64,000 nt of DNA from the NCBI GenBank assembly GCA_036262075.1, contig DATAJO010000011.1:28033-92032 (forward strand), read 5' to 3'. This document shows positions 15,695-24,142 of the stretch, piece by piece. Source of the DNA: JACDBZ01 sp036262075 (GTDB lineage Bacteria; Chloroflexota; Limnocylindria; QHBO01). Each line of letters begins with the position of its first letter. Position 1 is the stretch's first letter. Below the pieces are notes generated by a model, which did not search any database, had not been told where the DNA came from, and was given only the letters and a program-made list of their open reading frames with translations. The position numbers and the translations under genes are program-made.

Positions 15695-16570
15695 CTACCG
15701 GGCAAGCAGCTCGGCGGCGGCGCGGTGGACGGCCTCGGGTTGCTCGAGGAGCGCGAAGTGCCCGCACTGCGCCAGTGCGACCAGGTGGGCATCGGGGAGC
15801 GCAGCGGCGATGCGCTCGGCGATCTCGGGCGGGATGAAGTCGTGGTCTCCGCCGATGACCAGGCTCGGGATGCGCAGGTCGGCAAGGCGCGGGAGCAGGT
15901 CGTAGGTCGGCTGGAGCCAGGTGTCCTCGTACAGGCGCGACTCGATCGCGCGGGCGGCGACGATGGCATCGGCGCTGAAGCTCCGTCGAAGGCGGCCCAG
16001 GATGACGTCGCGCTTCGCCGGGTCGGCGAACGCCGGGCGGAAGTGGAGGGCGTGCAGTTCCCGGTCGATCGTCGGGTCGCCAGCGGCGTACCCCGGATCG
16101 GCCCGCAATGCCGCCATCCGCTCCTGCTCCTCGGGCGTGCGGATGCGCGCGAGGTGGCTTCGCAGCACCCCGAGATCGGCGTGCGAGGCGGGCGCCGGGT
16201 TCACGAGCACGAGGTGCGAGACGCGGTCCGGATGGCGGGCGGCGTACTCCAGCGCCAGGAGTGAGCCGAACGAGTGCCCGAGGACGGCGACGCGCTCGTG
16301 CCCGGTCCATCGGCGCACGGCGTCGACATCGGCCATCTCGCTCGGGAGGCTGACGTCGGCGGCGCCGTCGCCCGCGTACGAGCGACCGCGTCCGCGCTGC
16401 GCGTACGAGACGAGCATCCCGAGATCCGCGAGGCGGTCGAGGTCCGGGAGGAGGTACTCGTCGTCGAAGTCCGGACCGCCGTGGAGGACGAGGATCGGCC
16501 GGCCGCTGCCGATGACGTCGGCCGCGAGGGCGGCACCGTCCACCGGAATCTGGGTGCGGATGCGGCCCAT
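15695..16570 (-). CDS. Alpha/beta hydrolase (proline iminopeptidase-like)
   Basis: 291-residue alpha/beta hydrolase. The oxyanion region LVLHGGPDFDDEYLLPDL, nucleophile elbow GHSFGS, the acid in LVIGGDHDFIPP and the His in QCGHFALLEQPE make a complete triad. The HGGP motif and the cap region are typical of proline iminopeptidase and related hydrolases, but the substrate is open. The ATG at 16570 is preferred over longer frames because TAGCCT sits 8 nt upstream, as before many genes here; the extra N-terminus of the longer frame looks non-coding. Confidence 0.85.
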   Translation of the reverse strand: MGRIRTQIPVDGAALAADVIGSGRPILVLHGGPDFDDEYLLPDLDRLADLGMLVSYAQRGRGRSYAGDGAADVSLPSEMADVDAVRRWTGHERVAVLGHSFGSLLALEYAARHPDRVSHLVLVNPAPASHADLGVLRSHLARIRTPEEQERMAALRADPGYAAGDPTIDRELHALHFRPAFADPAKRDVILGRLRRSFSADAIVAARAIESRLYEDTWLQPTYDLLPRLADLRIPSLVIGGDHDFIPPEIAERIAAALPDAHLVALAQCGHFALLEQPEAVHRAAAELLAR

Positions 16571-16719
16571 GGGGCGGGAGGCTATGGCCGATGCGGTCGC
16601 ATCGTCAATGCGCTGTCCGCGTCCTCCTGGCGTGCGTCGCTGACCGGTCGCGCATCGGCAACGGGGGGCGTCCGCGCTCGCCGCACTCGCGCATACTGCT
16701 GCATACAAGCGGAGGAAGG

Positions 16720-18372
16720 ATGCGGATGGCAGTCGAATCACAGGCGCCGGACCTGGTCGTAGTCAACGGGGTCGTCCGAACGCTGGATGCCCACGACACC
16801 GTTGCCGAGGCCCTCGCCGTCAGGGGCGGGGAGATCGTCGGCATCGGGACCACGTCCGAGATCGCGGCCCTGGCGTCCGAGCGCAGCCAGGTCGTGGACG
16901 CGGGTGGCAGAGTGGTGCTGCCGGGGTTCATCGACGGGCACGTGCACTTCAACTCGGCGGCGATCGAGAGCGCGTACCTCATCGACCTGCTGGCCCTCGA
17001 GCCGGCGAGCCTGGACGAGGTCCTGGCGGAGCTCCGCCGACGGGCCGATGCGCTGCCTGCCGGCACCTGGGTGCGTGCCGACAACCTGAACCCGGACCAC
17101 TTCCCGACCTTTGCGATGCCGACGCGGCGGCAGCTGGATGCGGTCGTGCCGGATCATCCGGCGGTCGTCTACACCATCGGCTTCCATGTCGCCGCCGCGA
17201 ACAGCCGGGCGCTGGCCGAAGCCGGCATCGACGGCACGACGGCCGATCCGCCCGGCGGGCTCATCGAGCGGGACGCGGGCGGTGAGCCGAACGGGATCCT
17301 CCACGAGCGGGCGAAGCTGCTCCTGGATCCCCGTCGGGCCGATACCGTGTTGCCCCGGTACGACCTCGAGGCGCGCAAGGCCGCGCTGCGCGCGCACTTC
17401 GGTTACCTCCACCAGCGCGGCGTCACGAGCATCAACGACATGGTCGTCGACCCCGAGGAGATCCGCGCCTACCAGGAGCTCCAGGCCGCCCGCGACCTGT
17501 CGATCCGAGTGCAGCTGCTCGTCCGGGGCGTCGAGTCGCAGATCACCACTGACCAGATCCTGGCGGTCGGCCTGCAGCCGGGCTTCGGGGATGATTGGCT
17601 ATCGTTCGGCGGCGTCAAGCTCAGCATCGACGGCGTGTGCGTCGCCAAGAACGCCGCGACGTACGACCCCCATCCGGGCGAGCCGGACAACCGCGGCATC
17701 GTCCGCATCGAGCAGGGGGAGCTGGACGAGCAGCTGCTGCGCTGCCACCGGGCGGGCGTGCGCGTGGCGATCCATGCCATCGGGCCACGCGCCGTCGACA
17801 TGGCGCTCGATGCGATCGAGAAGGCGCTGACGGCGCATCCGCGCTCCGACCATCGGCATCGCATCGAGCACGCGTACCTTCCCGGATCGGCCGAGCAGCG
17901 GCGCCGGATGGCGCGCCTCGGCGTCGTCGTGTCGACGCAGCCGGCGTTCCTCCACGGCCTCGGTGACGGCTGGCGCCGGATCTGGGGCGACGACGGCGTG
18001 TCCGGGGCCTTGCCGCTCCGATCGATGCTCGACGAGGGCGTCATGGTCATGGGCAGCACCGACTATCCGTGCGTCCCGGCCGATCCGGTGCTCGGCCTGG
18101 CGGCGGCGACCTCGCGCACGACGCGGAAGGGGGCCGTGCTCGACCCGTCCGAGGCCATCGGCATCGGCGAGGCGCTCCGCCTGCAGACGACGGCCGCCGC
18201 GTTCGGTCAGTTCAAGGAGCGCCGCAAGGGGTCCCTGGAGCTCGGGAAGCTGGCCGACCTGGTGGTCCTGTCCGAGGACCCGATCGGCATGCCCCCCGAC
18301 GAGGTGGGCCGCCTGAAGGTCGACCTCACCGTCGTTGGCGGCAGCGTCGTGTTCGAGCGGGCCGGCGCCTGA
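16720..18372 (+). CDS. YtcJ-like metal-dependent amidohydrolase
   Basis: 550-residue amidohydrolase-3 family enzyme. Metal-site motifs are GFIDGHVHF near residue 69, the conserved His in VAIHAIGPRAVDMAL, RIEHAYLP and GSTDYPCVPADP. An N-terminal beta sandwich strand (DLVVVNGVVRTLDAHD) and C-terminal return (GKLADLVVLSEDPIG) frame the barrel. GGAGG four bases before ATG at 16720 fixes the start, with a second ATG two codons on. Acts on an N-acyl or cyclic amide of unknown identity. Followed after 2 nt by a TauE/SafE permease, so transport of substrate or product is possible. Confidence 0.88.
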   Translation: MRMAVESQAPDLVVVNGVVRTLDAHDTVAEALAVRGGEIVGIGTTSEIAALASERSQVVDAGGRVVLPGFIDGHVHFNSAAIESAYLIDLLALEPASLDEVLAELRRRADALPAGTWVRADNLNPDHFPTFAMPTRRQLDAVVPDHPAVVYTIGFHVAAANSRALAEAGIDGTTADPPGGLIERDAGGEPNGILHERAKLLLDPRRADTVLPRYDLEARKAALRAHFGYLHQRGVTSINDMVVDPEEIRAYQELQAARDLSIRVQLLVRGVESQITTDQILAVGLQPGFGDDWLSFGGVKLSIDGVCVAKNAATYDPHPGEPDNRGIVRIEQGELDEQLLRCHRAGVRVAIHAIGPRAVDMALDAIEKALTAHPRSDHRHRIEHAYLPGSAEQRRRMARLGVVVSTQPAFLHGLGDGWRRIWGDDGVSGALPLRSMLDEGVMVMGSTDYPCVPADPVLGLAAATSRTTRKGAVLDPSEAIGIGEALRLQTTAAAFGQFKERRKGSLELGKLADLVVLSEDPIGMPPDEVGRLKVDLTVVGGSVVFERAGA

Positions 18373-18374
18373 GC

Positions 18375-19133
18375 GTGGGGGAGCTTGGCCTGGGCCAGAT
18401 CGTGGCCATCTTCGGTGCCGGGCTCACGGCGGGGACGATCAACGCGGTCATCGGCTCGGGATCGCTCGTGACCTTCCCGACCCTGCTGGCGCTCGGCTAT
18501 GCGCCGGTCGTCGCCAACGTCTCGAACACCGTCGGGCTCGTCCCGGGCTCGCTGAGCGCGGCGTACGGCTACCGCCGAGAGCTCCGCGGGCAGCGCGGCC
18601 GCGTGCTGCGGCTGGGGGTCGCATCCACGCTCGGCGCGCTCACCGGAGGCATCCTTCTCCTGCTCCTCCCGGCCGATGCATTCGAGCGGGTCGTGCCCTT
18701 CATGCTGCTCGCCGCATGCGGCCTCATGGCGGCGCAACCGCGGCTGTCACGCCTCCTGCCGCAGGTCGAGGGCGGCGGCCGGGAAGGCGGCCTGGCCATG
18801 GTCGCCGTCTTCGCGACCGGGGTGTACGGCGGCTACTTCGGCGCGGCGCAGGGCGTCATGCTCATCGCGCTGCTCGCCGTGTTCGTGCCCGACGACCTCC
18901 AGCGGCTGAACGGCCTGAAGAACGCGCTCGTCAGCGGCGTGAACGGCGTGACGGCCCTCCTCTTCCTCGCCATCGCCCCGGTCGCCTGGGAGGCGGCCGC
19001 GTTGATCGCGTTCGGGTCGATCGTCGGAGGCCTGGTCGGCGCCCACTTCGGACGCACCATTCCCGCCGGCCTGCTGCGCATCCTCGTGATCAGCGTCGGC
19101 TGCTCGGTGGCGGTGTGGCTCCTGCTCCGCTAG
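18375..19133 (+). CDS. TauE/SafE (DUF81) membrane permease
   Basis: 252 residues, eight predicted membrane segments. The diagnostic start IFGAGLTAGTINAVIGSGSL and LPTLLA-like LVTFPTLLALGYAPVVANVS, together with the second-half FGAAQGVMLIALLAVFVPDD, mark TauE/SafE exporters or importers of anionic sulfur or carboxylate compounds. The GTG start lies two bases after the amidohydrolase stop, so both are one operon. Substrate not predictable. Confidence 0.85.
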   Translation: MGELGLGQIVAIFGAGLTAGTINAVIGSGSLVTFPTLLALGYAPVVANVSNTVGLVPGSLSAAYGYRRELRGQRGRVLRLGVASTLGALTGGILLLLLPADAFERVVPFMLLAACGLMAAQPRLSRLLPQVEGGGREGGLAMVAVFATGVYGGYFGAAQGVMLIALLAVFVPDDLQRLNGLKNALVSGVNGVTALLFLAIAPVAWEAAALIAFGSIVGGLVGAHFGRTIPAGLLRILVISVGCSVAVWLLLR

Positions 19134-19248
19134 GCCCGTAGGGCCATTGCGTTGCGCGATCCGGGTCGCTAGGCTCGCCCGGAACCGGCGTGCTGCCCAG
19201 GCGCCGACGAGCATGACGACATGAACCAGCCCTAGGAGGGAGGACTGG

Positions 19249-20163
19249 GTGACTGCCGAAGCACGCATCTGCCCGCGTTGCTCATCGCCGATGGTTCTGC
19301 GGACCGCCGGCCGAGGCCGATACGAAGGACAGCAGTTCTGGGGCTGCTCGACCTTCCCGAAATGTCGGGCTCGTGTCGGGATCAAGGGCGGCGCCACCCT
19401 CTCGGAGGCCGATGAGGCGGCCGGCCCGGACGACGGAGCTACGGCCGGCGCATCGGCTCAAGCGCGCTACGAACGGTCCCGCCAGGCCAAGGCAGCCCGG
19501 GTTCGGCGAGCATGGCCCTTCCTCGTCGGGCTGACAGTCATCGCGATGACCGCGATCTACCTGGTCCTCCAGGCGGTATCGGGCCCCGTGTTGGGGGCGG
19601 TCGCCGCAGCCACTGTTGGCGTCGCACTCTTCATCGCCGTCGATCGGCTGGACGTGGCCAGGTCGTGGAGGATCGGGGCTGAAGGGGAGCGGAAGACCGC
19701 GTCGTACCTGGCAGAGCTCGAACCCGCCGGATTCATCGTCCGCCACGATCGGCGCGTGCCCGGCTACGGCGGGAACGTCGACCACATCGCGATGGGACCG
19801 TCCGGCGTCTGGGTGATCGAGACCAAGAGCTACCGGGGCAGCGTCGAGATCTTCGGCGACAAGCTGGAGGTCAACGGCCAGCCGCGCGACCGAATCGTCG
19901 ACCAGGTCTACAAGGAGGCGGTGGCGCTCCAGATCGCGCTGGGCGATCGGCTGTCGTCCATCGGCGTCACCGTCAGGCCCGTCCTCTGCCTGCATCGGGC
20001 GAAGCTCGGCTGGTTCGACAGGGCGGTCCGAGGGGTCCAGATCGTGGATGGTCGGGGTCTGGCGAAGCTCCTGAGCGACGGTCAGCGGCGCCTCGCCGAT
20101 GAGCAGATCACCGGGCTTGCGGCCGAGGTCGATCGGCTCTTCCCACCGGCCGTCACGAGCTGA
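19249..20163 (+). CDS. NERD-domain nuclease with topoisomerase-type zinc ribbon and two membrane helices
   Basis: 304 residues. N-terminal zinc finger CPRCSSPMVLR...FWGCSTFPKC resembles the C-terminal zinc ribbons of topoisomerase I. Two hydrophobic helices (PFLVGLTVIAMTAIYLVLQA; VLGAVAAATVGVALFIAV) follow. The NERD core is GAEGERKTASYLAEL, DRRVPGYGGNVDHIAMG and VWVIETKSYRG, with Asp and E-x-K of a PD-(D/E)XK-like fold. GGGAGGACT just before the GTG supports the start. The first of three coupled nuclease genes: the next ATG overlaps its stop. Membrane-tethered DNA processing is an inference. Confidence 0.85.
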   Translation: MTAEARICPRCSSPMVLRTAGRGRYEGQQFWGCSTFPKCRARVGIKGGATLSEADEAAGPDDGATAGASAQARYERSRQAKAARVRRAWPFLVGLTVIAMTAIYLVLQAVSGPVLGAVAAATVGVALFIAVDRLDVARSWRIGAEGERKTASYLAELEPAGFIVRHDRRVPGYGGNVDHIAMGPSGVWVIETKSYRGSVEIFGDKLEVNGQPRDRIVDQVYKEAVALQIALGDRLSSIGVTVRPVLCLHRAKLGWFDRAVRGVQIVDGRGLAKLLSDGQRRLADEQITGLAAEVDRLFPPAVTS

Positions 20164-21083
20164 TGCGCTACTGGATCGGTATCACCGACTGGGATTGGTT
20201 TCGCTTCCTGGCGGCTCGCCCAGACTTGCTCGAGGTCAACTTCTGGCAGCCGAGTGCGGGTCGGCAGCCAGTGCGGCTCGATCCGGGTGCGCTGTTCCTC
20301 TTCAAGCTTCACGCCGAACACGGCGGTTGGATCGTCGGCGGTGGCTGGTTCCTGAAGTACGAGGCCATGCCGATCACGTGGACCTGGGATGCGTTCGGCG
20401 AAGAAAACGGCGCGGCCACCTTCGAGCAAATGGCGGCGCGGATCCAGCGCTATCGCCGCACGACGGTCGACGTCCACGCCGACCGCGTCGGGTGTCTCGT
20501 GCTCGTGGAGCCGTTCTTCCTCCACGAGGCGGAGTGGATCGCGCCACCCGTGGACTGGGCGCCGAATATCGTCCAGGGAAAGGGCTACGACTCCGACGCC
20601 GGCGAGGGTGCCCGCATCTGGAACCAGGTGCAGCTGGCGCTCGCGAGGCGCGCCCGCGCGGTCGAGCATGAGGTTGCCGAATCTCGCTACGGCAACCCGA
20701 TACTCGTGAAGCCACGTCTCGGCCAAGGTGCGTTCCGCCTCCTTGTCACTGATGCGTACGAGCGACGATGCGCCGTGACCGGCGAGCGGACGCTGCCCGT
20801 TCTCGATGCCGCCCACATCAAGCCGTACGCTTCGTCCGGACCGCACGACGTTCGGAATGGGCTGCTGCTGCGCAAGGACCTCCACGCGCTGTTCGACGCT
20901 GGCTACGTGACGGTCACGCCGACGCACGAGCTCCGCGTCAGCCGTCGGATCCGCGAAGAGTTTCAGAACGGCCGCGACTATTACGCGCTCGATCGGCATC
21001 CGGTTCGGCCGCCGGCTCCACCGGCTCCGCCTCCGTCCGCCGAGTATCTCGAGTGGCACGGCGACATGGTCTTCCGCGGATGA
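20163..21083 (+). CDS. HNH endonuclease with N-terminal EVE/ASCH-like domain
   Basis: 306 residues. The C-terminal HNH domain reads RCAVTGERTLPVLDAAHIKP then HDVRNGLLLRKDLHALFDAG, the pattern of HNH_2 restriction-like proteins (H-I-K-P, N-G-L-L-L, H-x-L-F-D). The N-terminal half (MRYWIGITDWDWFRFLAARP, HGGWIVGGGWFLKYEAMP) resembles PUA/ASCH base-reading folds. Coupled to the NERD gene by TGATG and to the second HNH gene by ATGA. Likely a type IV or modification-sensing nuclease; the target base is unknown. Confidence 0.82.
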   Translation: MRYWIGITDWDWFRFLAARPDLLEVNFWQPSAGRQPVRLDPGALFLFKLHAEHGGWIVGGGWFLKYEAMPITWTWDAFGEENGAATFEQMAARIQRYRRTTVDVHADRVGCLVLVEPFFLHEAEWIAPPVDWAPNIVQGKGYDSDAGEGARIWNQVQLALARRARAVEHEVAESRYGNPILVKPRLGQGAFRLLVTDAYERRCAVTGERTLPVLDAAHIKPYASSGPHDVRNGLLLRKDLHALFDAGYVTVTPTHELRVSRRIREEFQNGRDYYALDRHPVRPPAPPAPPPSAEYLEWHGDMVFRG

Positions 21084-22006
21084 ACGCCGAGCTCGATCAG
21101 CGCGTTCGCCTTGCCGCGTTCCAGTGGCTGCGAGCCCAGATGGACGTGTATGGGGACGTGCTGCCGCGCTCGATCCTGGCCGAGGGCTTCGTGTTCGATG
21201 GTCGAAGGGTGCCGTTGCTCGGGCCGCAGGGGATCTTCAAGCCCGGGATCATGACCGAGGCGCCGCTCTCGATCACGACGATTCCGGGCGGGCCGTACGA
21301 CGACACGATGGGCACAGGCGGCGCGCTGCGGTATCGGTATCGCGGGACGGATCCGGCGCATCCTGACAACCGGGGTCTGCGACGGGCGATGCAGCGGCAG
21401 CTGCCGCTCGTCTGGTTCTACCGAGTCCAGCCCGGGCAGTACCTCGTGGCGATGCCCGTGTTCATCGTCGGGGACCGGCCGGCGGAGCTGTCCTTCGACG
21501 TCGCCGTCGACGACCCACTGACCCTGGCGCAGGCGCAGGCGCAGGCACCGGGGGCCCAGGCCTTCGTGAGCGAGGATCGGGCGGCGATCCGTCGGGAGTA
21601 TGTGACGGCAACCGTGCGCCGGCGGGTGCATCAGCAGGCGTTCCGTGCCCGCGTGATCGAGGCGTATCGGACGCATTGCGCGTTCTGCCGGCTCCGGCAC
21701 CAGGAGCTGCTCGACGCCGCGCACATCACTCCCGACGTGGCCGAGACGGGCGAGCCCGTCGTCTCCAACGGCCTTTCGCTGTGCAAGCTCCACCACGCCG
21801 CGTTCGATCGACATTTCCTGACCGTGCGGCCCGACTACGTCATCGAGGTCCGTCAGTCCATCCTCGAGGAGGAAGACGGACCGATGCTCCTTCACGGCCT
21901 CAAGGGCATGCACGAGCAGCAGATCTTCTTGCCGCGCGAGGACTCGCTGCGGCCCGACCGCGATCGGCTCGAGGAGCGGTACGCCTCCTTCCGATCGGCG
22001 CACTGA
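21080..22006 (+). CDS. Second HNH endonuclease with distinct N-terminal reader domain
   Basis: 308 residues. HNH core HCAFCRLRHQELLDAAHITP, then NGLSLCKLHHAAFDRHFLTV (CxxC plus CKLHH, a zinc-stabilised HNH). The N-terminal 190 residues (LPRSILAEGFVFDGRRVPLL, PQGIFKPGIMTEAPLSITT, GGALRYRYRGTD) match the region upstream of HNH in ScoMcrA/SRA-like restriction proteins. A Q/A repeat (AQAQAQAPGAQ) separates the two. Different reader domains in two adjacent HNH genes suggest recognition of different modifications (inference). Confidence 0.82.
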   Translation: MNAELDQRVRLAAFQWLRAQMDVYGDVLPRSILAEGFVFDGRRVPLLGPQGIFKPGIMTEAPLSITTIPGGPYDDTMGTGGALRYRYRGTDPAHPDNRGLRRAMQRQLPLVWFYRVQPGQYLVAMPVFIVGDRPAELSFDVAVDDPLTLAQAQAQAPGAQAFVSEDRAAIRREYVTATVRRRVHQQAFRARVIEAYRTHCAFCRLRHQELLDAAHITPDVAETGEPVVSNGLSLCKLHHAAFDRHFLTVRPDYVIEVRQSILEEEDGPMLLHGLKGMHEQQIFLPREDSLRPDRDRLEERYASFRSAH

Positions 22007-22156
22007 CGGGTTGGGTTCTGGGGTCTTGCGTGGCCCGGCGCAGTATGGCGGCGGCCGGGATCGACACGATGGGAGACGAAGGCCGATGTCCCGATTCGCG
22101 GCGTGCTGTCGCTGCCTGCGCCCGACTGATCTCCGGCTGGACCGACGAGCGCCGGT

Positions 22157-22360
22157 TCAGCGCTCGATGCGGAAGCGCCCCTGGGACCAACGGCGGATCG
22201 GGGTCCTGGTCTCCGTACCGGCCGCGACGAGCGACTCCTGCACCTGCATCTGCCAGCGGATGGCGTCGCGCCGCTCCTCGCGATGCCGAATGAGGATGGC
22301 GTATTCGAGGGTCGCGGCCACGAGCGCGACCAGGCTGAGGGCTTCTGCAAGCTCGGGCAT
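22157..22360 (-). CDS. Small single-pass membrane protein
   Basis: 67 residues: one N-terminal hydrophobic helix (LAEALSLVALVAATLEYAIL) and a charged cytosolic tail rich in Arg and Glu (IRHREERRDAIRWQMQVQES). Box TATCGT lies exactly 6 nt before the ATG, which selected this start over an upstream ATG. Function unknown. Confidence 0.6.
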   Translation of the reverse strand: MPELAEALSLVALVAATLEYAILIRHREERRDAIRWQMQVQESLVAAGTETRTPIRRWSQGRFRIER

Positions 22361-22478
22361 GCGTGCACGATACGCCCGTCGTGCAAGCGCCAGGTCGGCC
22401 AACAGCCGATTGCCGGCGGAAGAGGTCGACGGATTCAGCTAGCCCTCCGGCGTCATCGGTTCGCGGTGGTCAGCACGA

Positions 22479-22506
22479 GATGGGGCGGCCCGGCGGCCGC
22501 CCCATC
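22479..22506 (-). terminator. Strong hairpin after ArsR-SRPBCC operon
   Basis: Perfect 12-bp stem: GATGGGGCGGCC at 22479-22490 pairs with 22495-22506 around the loop CGGC. It lies 28 nt past the stop of the SRPBCC gene on the minus strand. There is no clear T tract, as often in very GC-rich genomes. Confidence 0.6.
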
Positions 22507-22533
22507 GGTGTGCGCTGAACCGGGTCGTGTCGC

Positions 22534-23043
22534 CTACTCGGCCTCGTTGAGCGTGGCGAGAAGCTCGTCGAGCTGGGCGAAGGACTCGGGCATGGCATCG
22601 GTGGATCCGGCGCCTTCCTCGAGGGCCTCGGCCGACGGATAGCGGTCGTGGTAGACGACCCGCGTCCGGCCGTCATCGGTCGCCTCGAAGGTGACGGTCG
22701 TGATCGTCGGCTCGCCCTCGCCCTCCTCGTTGGTGTACGCCAGCCGATGCGGCGGGGCGACCTCGAGGTATCGGCCGTAGAAGTCCATCGTCGAGCCGTC
22801 GAAGTCGAAGGTGAGCCTGTAGCCACCGCCGATGCGCGCGTCGATGTCGCAGGCGACGAGCGTCATCGGCAGCGACTTCGGCACCCACCAGCGCTGGAAC
22901 AGCTCGGGCGTCGTCCAGGCCTCCCACACGAGCTCGGGCGGGCCGTTGACGACGCGCGTGACGACGATCTCGCGATCGGACGTCCGCTCCACCGTCGTCT
23001 GGTTCTCCGTGTTGGTCACGTCAGTCGCCGCGGCCGGGTTCAT
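22534..23043 (-). CDS. SRPBCC/AHSA1-type START-like protein
   Basis: 169 residues with the AHSA1 signature: REIVVTRVVNGPPELVWEAW, PELFQRWWVP, and later RLAYTNEEGEGEPTITTVTF. A large ligand-binding cavity fold; ligand unknown. AAGGAG seven bases before ATG. The gene begins inside the end of the ArsR gene (overlap 23 nt), the classic ArsR-SRPBCC pairing, so its expression is under that repressor. Confidence 0.88.
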   Translation of the reverse strand: MNPAAATDVTNTENQTTVERTSDREIVVTRVVNGPPELVWEAWTTPELFQRWWVPKSLPMTLVACDIDARIGGGYRLTFDFDGSTMDFYGRYLEVAPPHRLAYTNEEGEGEPTITTVTFEATDDGRTRVVYHDRYPSAEALEEGAGSTDAMPESFAQLDELLATLNEAE

Positions 23044-23383
23044 CGGTCTTCTCCTTGCGCTTGAGCTCCTCGACCACCGCATCCAGCTGGCTGAAGCGTT
23101 CGTTCCAGAGCTGCCGATACTCCTCGATCCATCGCGCCTCATCGGCCAGCTGGCTCGGGCCGAGCCGGCAGGTGCGAACGCGACCGATCTTCTCCGTGGT
23201 CACCAGCCCGGCGTCCTCGAGCACGCGCACGTGCTTCCGCATGCCGGTGAGCGTCATATCGAACGCATCGGCCAGCTCGGAGATCGACGCATCGGATCGT
23301 GCGAGCCGCTCGAGGACGGCCCGTCGCGTGGCGTCCGCGATGGCGCCGAACGTCGTGTCGACCTGGCCTGAATACTGAACCAC
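23021..23383 (-). CDS. ArsR-family repressor of the SRPBCC operon
   Basis: 120-residue winged-helix regulator: FGAIADATRRAVLERLARSD, ISELADAFDMTLTGMRKHVR as the recognition helix, VLEDAGLVTTEKIGRVRTCR as the wing. No Cys metal site, as in the ArsR class paired with SRPBCC proteins. Start GTG at 23383 lies inside a perfect 24-bp palindrome that also covers the -10 box, so autorepression is likely. Confidence 0.9.
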   Translation of the reverse strand: MVQYSGQVDTTFGAIADATRRAVLERLARSDASISELADAFDMTLTGMRKHVRVLEDAGLVTTEKIGRVRTCRLGPSQLADEARWIEEYRQLWNERFSQLDAVVEELKRKEKTDEPGRGD

Positions 23384-23420
23384 GTGGTTCAGTATCGGCG
23401 GCAGGCACTGCCGATGTCAA
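23372..23420 (-). promoter_or_regulatory. Promoter and palindromic operator of ArsR-SRPBCC operon
   Basis: Reading the minus strand: TTGACA (23420-23415), 18-nt spacer, GATACT (23396-23391), then 7 nt to the GTG at 23383. The stretch 23372-23395 is a perfect palindrome with half-site ATACTGAACCAC, centred on CACGTG and covering the -10 box and first codons. ArsR binding here would block both polymerase and the start of a leaderless message. Confidence 0.75.
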
Positions 23421-23491
23421 GGGGAAAGTCATTGACCGGTCGCCCGGGCGGTTGAGCGTGGCGCCAGTCTTACATCACATCAGCGAAGTGG

Positions 23492-23497
23492 TATCAT
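23492..23497 (+). promoter_or_regulatory. -10 box of second RHH-PIN operon
   Basis: TATCAT, 6 nt before the GTG at 23504; no Shine-Dalgarno sequence. The surrounding word GGTATCATACGT resembles the reverse complement of the repeat before the first RHH-PIN pair (GGTACCATACGTT). Confidence 0.6.
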
Positions 23498-23503
23498 ACG
23501 TGA

Positions 23504-23743
23504 GTGGAGCGAACGCAGATCTCGCTGACCGATGCCCAAGCTCGGCATCTCCGCCGACTGGCGCGCAAACGCGGCGTCTCGATGGCAGCGCTGATCCGAG
23601 AAGCCGTGGATCGCACGTACGGCCCCGCCGCGGAACAGGGCCGCTGGCAGCGCGCCCTCGAATCCGTCGGCGGCTTCCGATCGGACCGATCCGACGTCAG
23701 CGAGCGGCACGACGAGGCGCTCGTCGACGCCTTCGACCGATGA
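23504..23743 (+). CDS. Ribbon-helix-helix antitoxin, second pair
   Basis: 79 residues. MERTQISLTDAQARHLRRLA and KRGVSMAALIREAVDRTYG form the RHH fold; the tail (ESVGGFRSDRSDVSERHDEA) is the likely toxin-binding region. GTG start, predicted leaderless. ATGA overlap with the PIN gene. The tail motif GGFRSDRSDVSERHDE is common in VapB-type antitoxins of Actinomycetota and Chloroflexota. Confidence 0.85.
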   Translation: MERTQISLTDAQARHLRRLARKRGVSMAALIREAVDRTYGPAAEQGRWQRALESVGGFRSDRSDVSERHDEALVDAFDR

Positions 23744-24132
23744 GCGTCTTCGTCGACACCTCGGCCCTGTACGCCCTGCTCGACGAGGCCGATGCGCACC
23801 ATGCCGAGGCCTCGGACGTGCTTCGCCGGCTGGTCGGCTCGGAGCTGGTGACGCACGCATTCGTCGTGGTCGAGACCTGCGCGCTCGTCGGCCGGCGCCT
23901 TCCCTGGCCGGCGTCGGAGCGGCTGATCGACGGCCTGCTTCCGGTCATCGACGTGCAGCCGGTCGATGACGGCATCTTCACGGCTGCGATGGCGACGTAT
24001 CGGCACACGGGATCGTCCGGGGTCAGCCTGGTCGACCACGCCAGCTTCGCGCTCATGCGCGCGCTCGGGATCGAGCGGGCGTTCGCCTACGACGAGGACT
24101 ACGTCCGCGAGGGGTTCGAGCTCGTCGCCTGA
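23740..24132 (+). CDS. PIN-domain toxin, second pair
   Basis: 130-residue PIN RNase: MSVFVDTSALYALLDEADAH with D6, Glu in VVETCALVGRR, SLVDHASFALMRALG with Asp, and FAYDEDYVREGF with the last acidic cluster. Complete by family standards. Coupled to its antitoxin by ATGA. Only 30% or so similar by eye to the PIN protein at 15236, so the two pairs are not recent duplicates. Confidence 0.87.
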   Translation: MSVFVDTSALYALLDEADAHHAEASDVLRRLVGSELVTHAFVVVETCALVGRRLPWPASERLIDGLLPVIDVQPVDDGIFTAAMATYRHTGSSGVSLVDHASFALMRALGIERAFAYDEDYVREGFELVA

Positions 24133-24142
24133 TTGGTATCGG

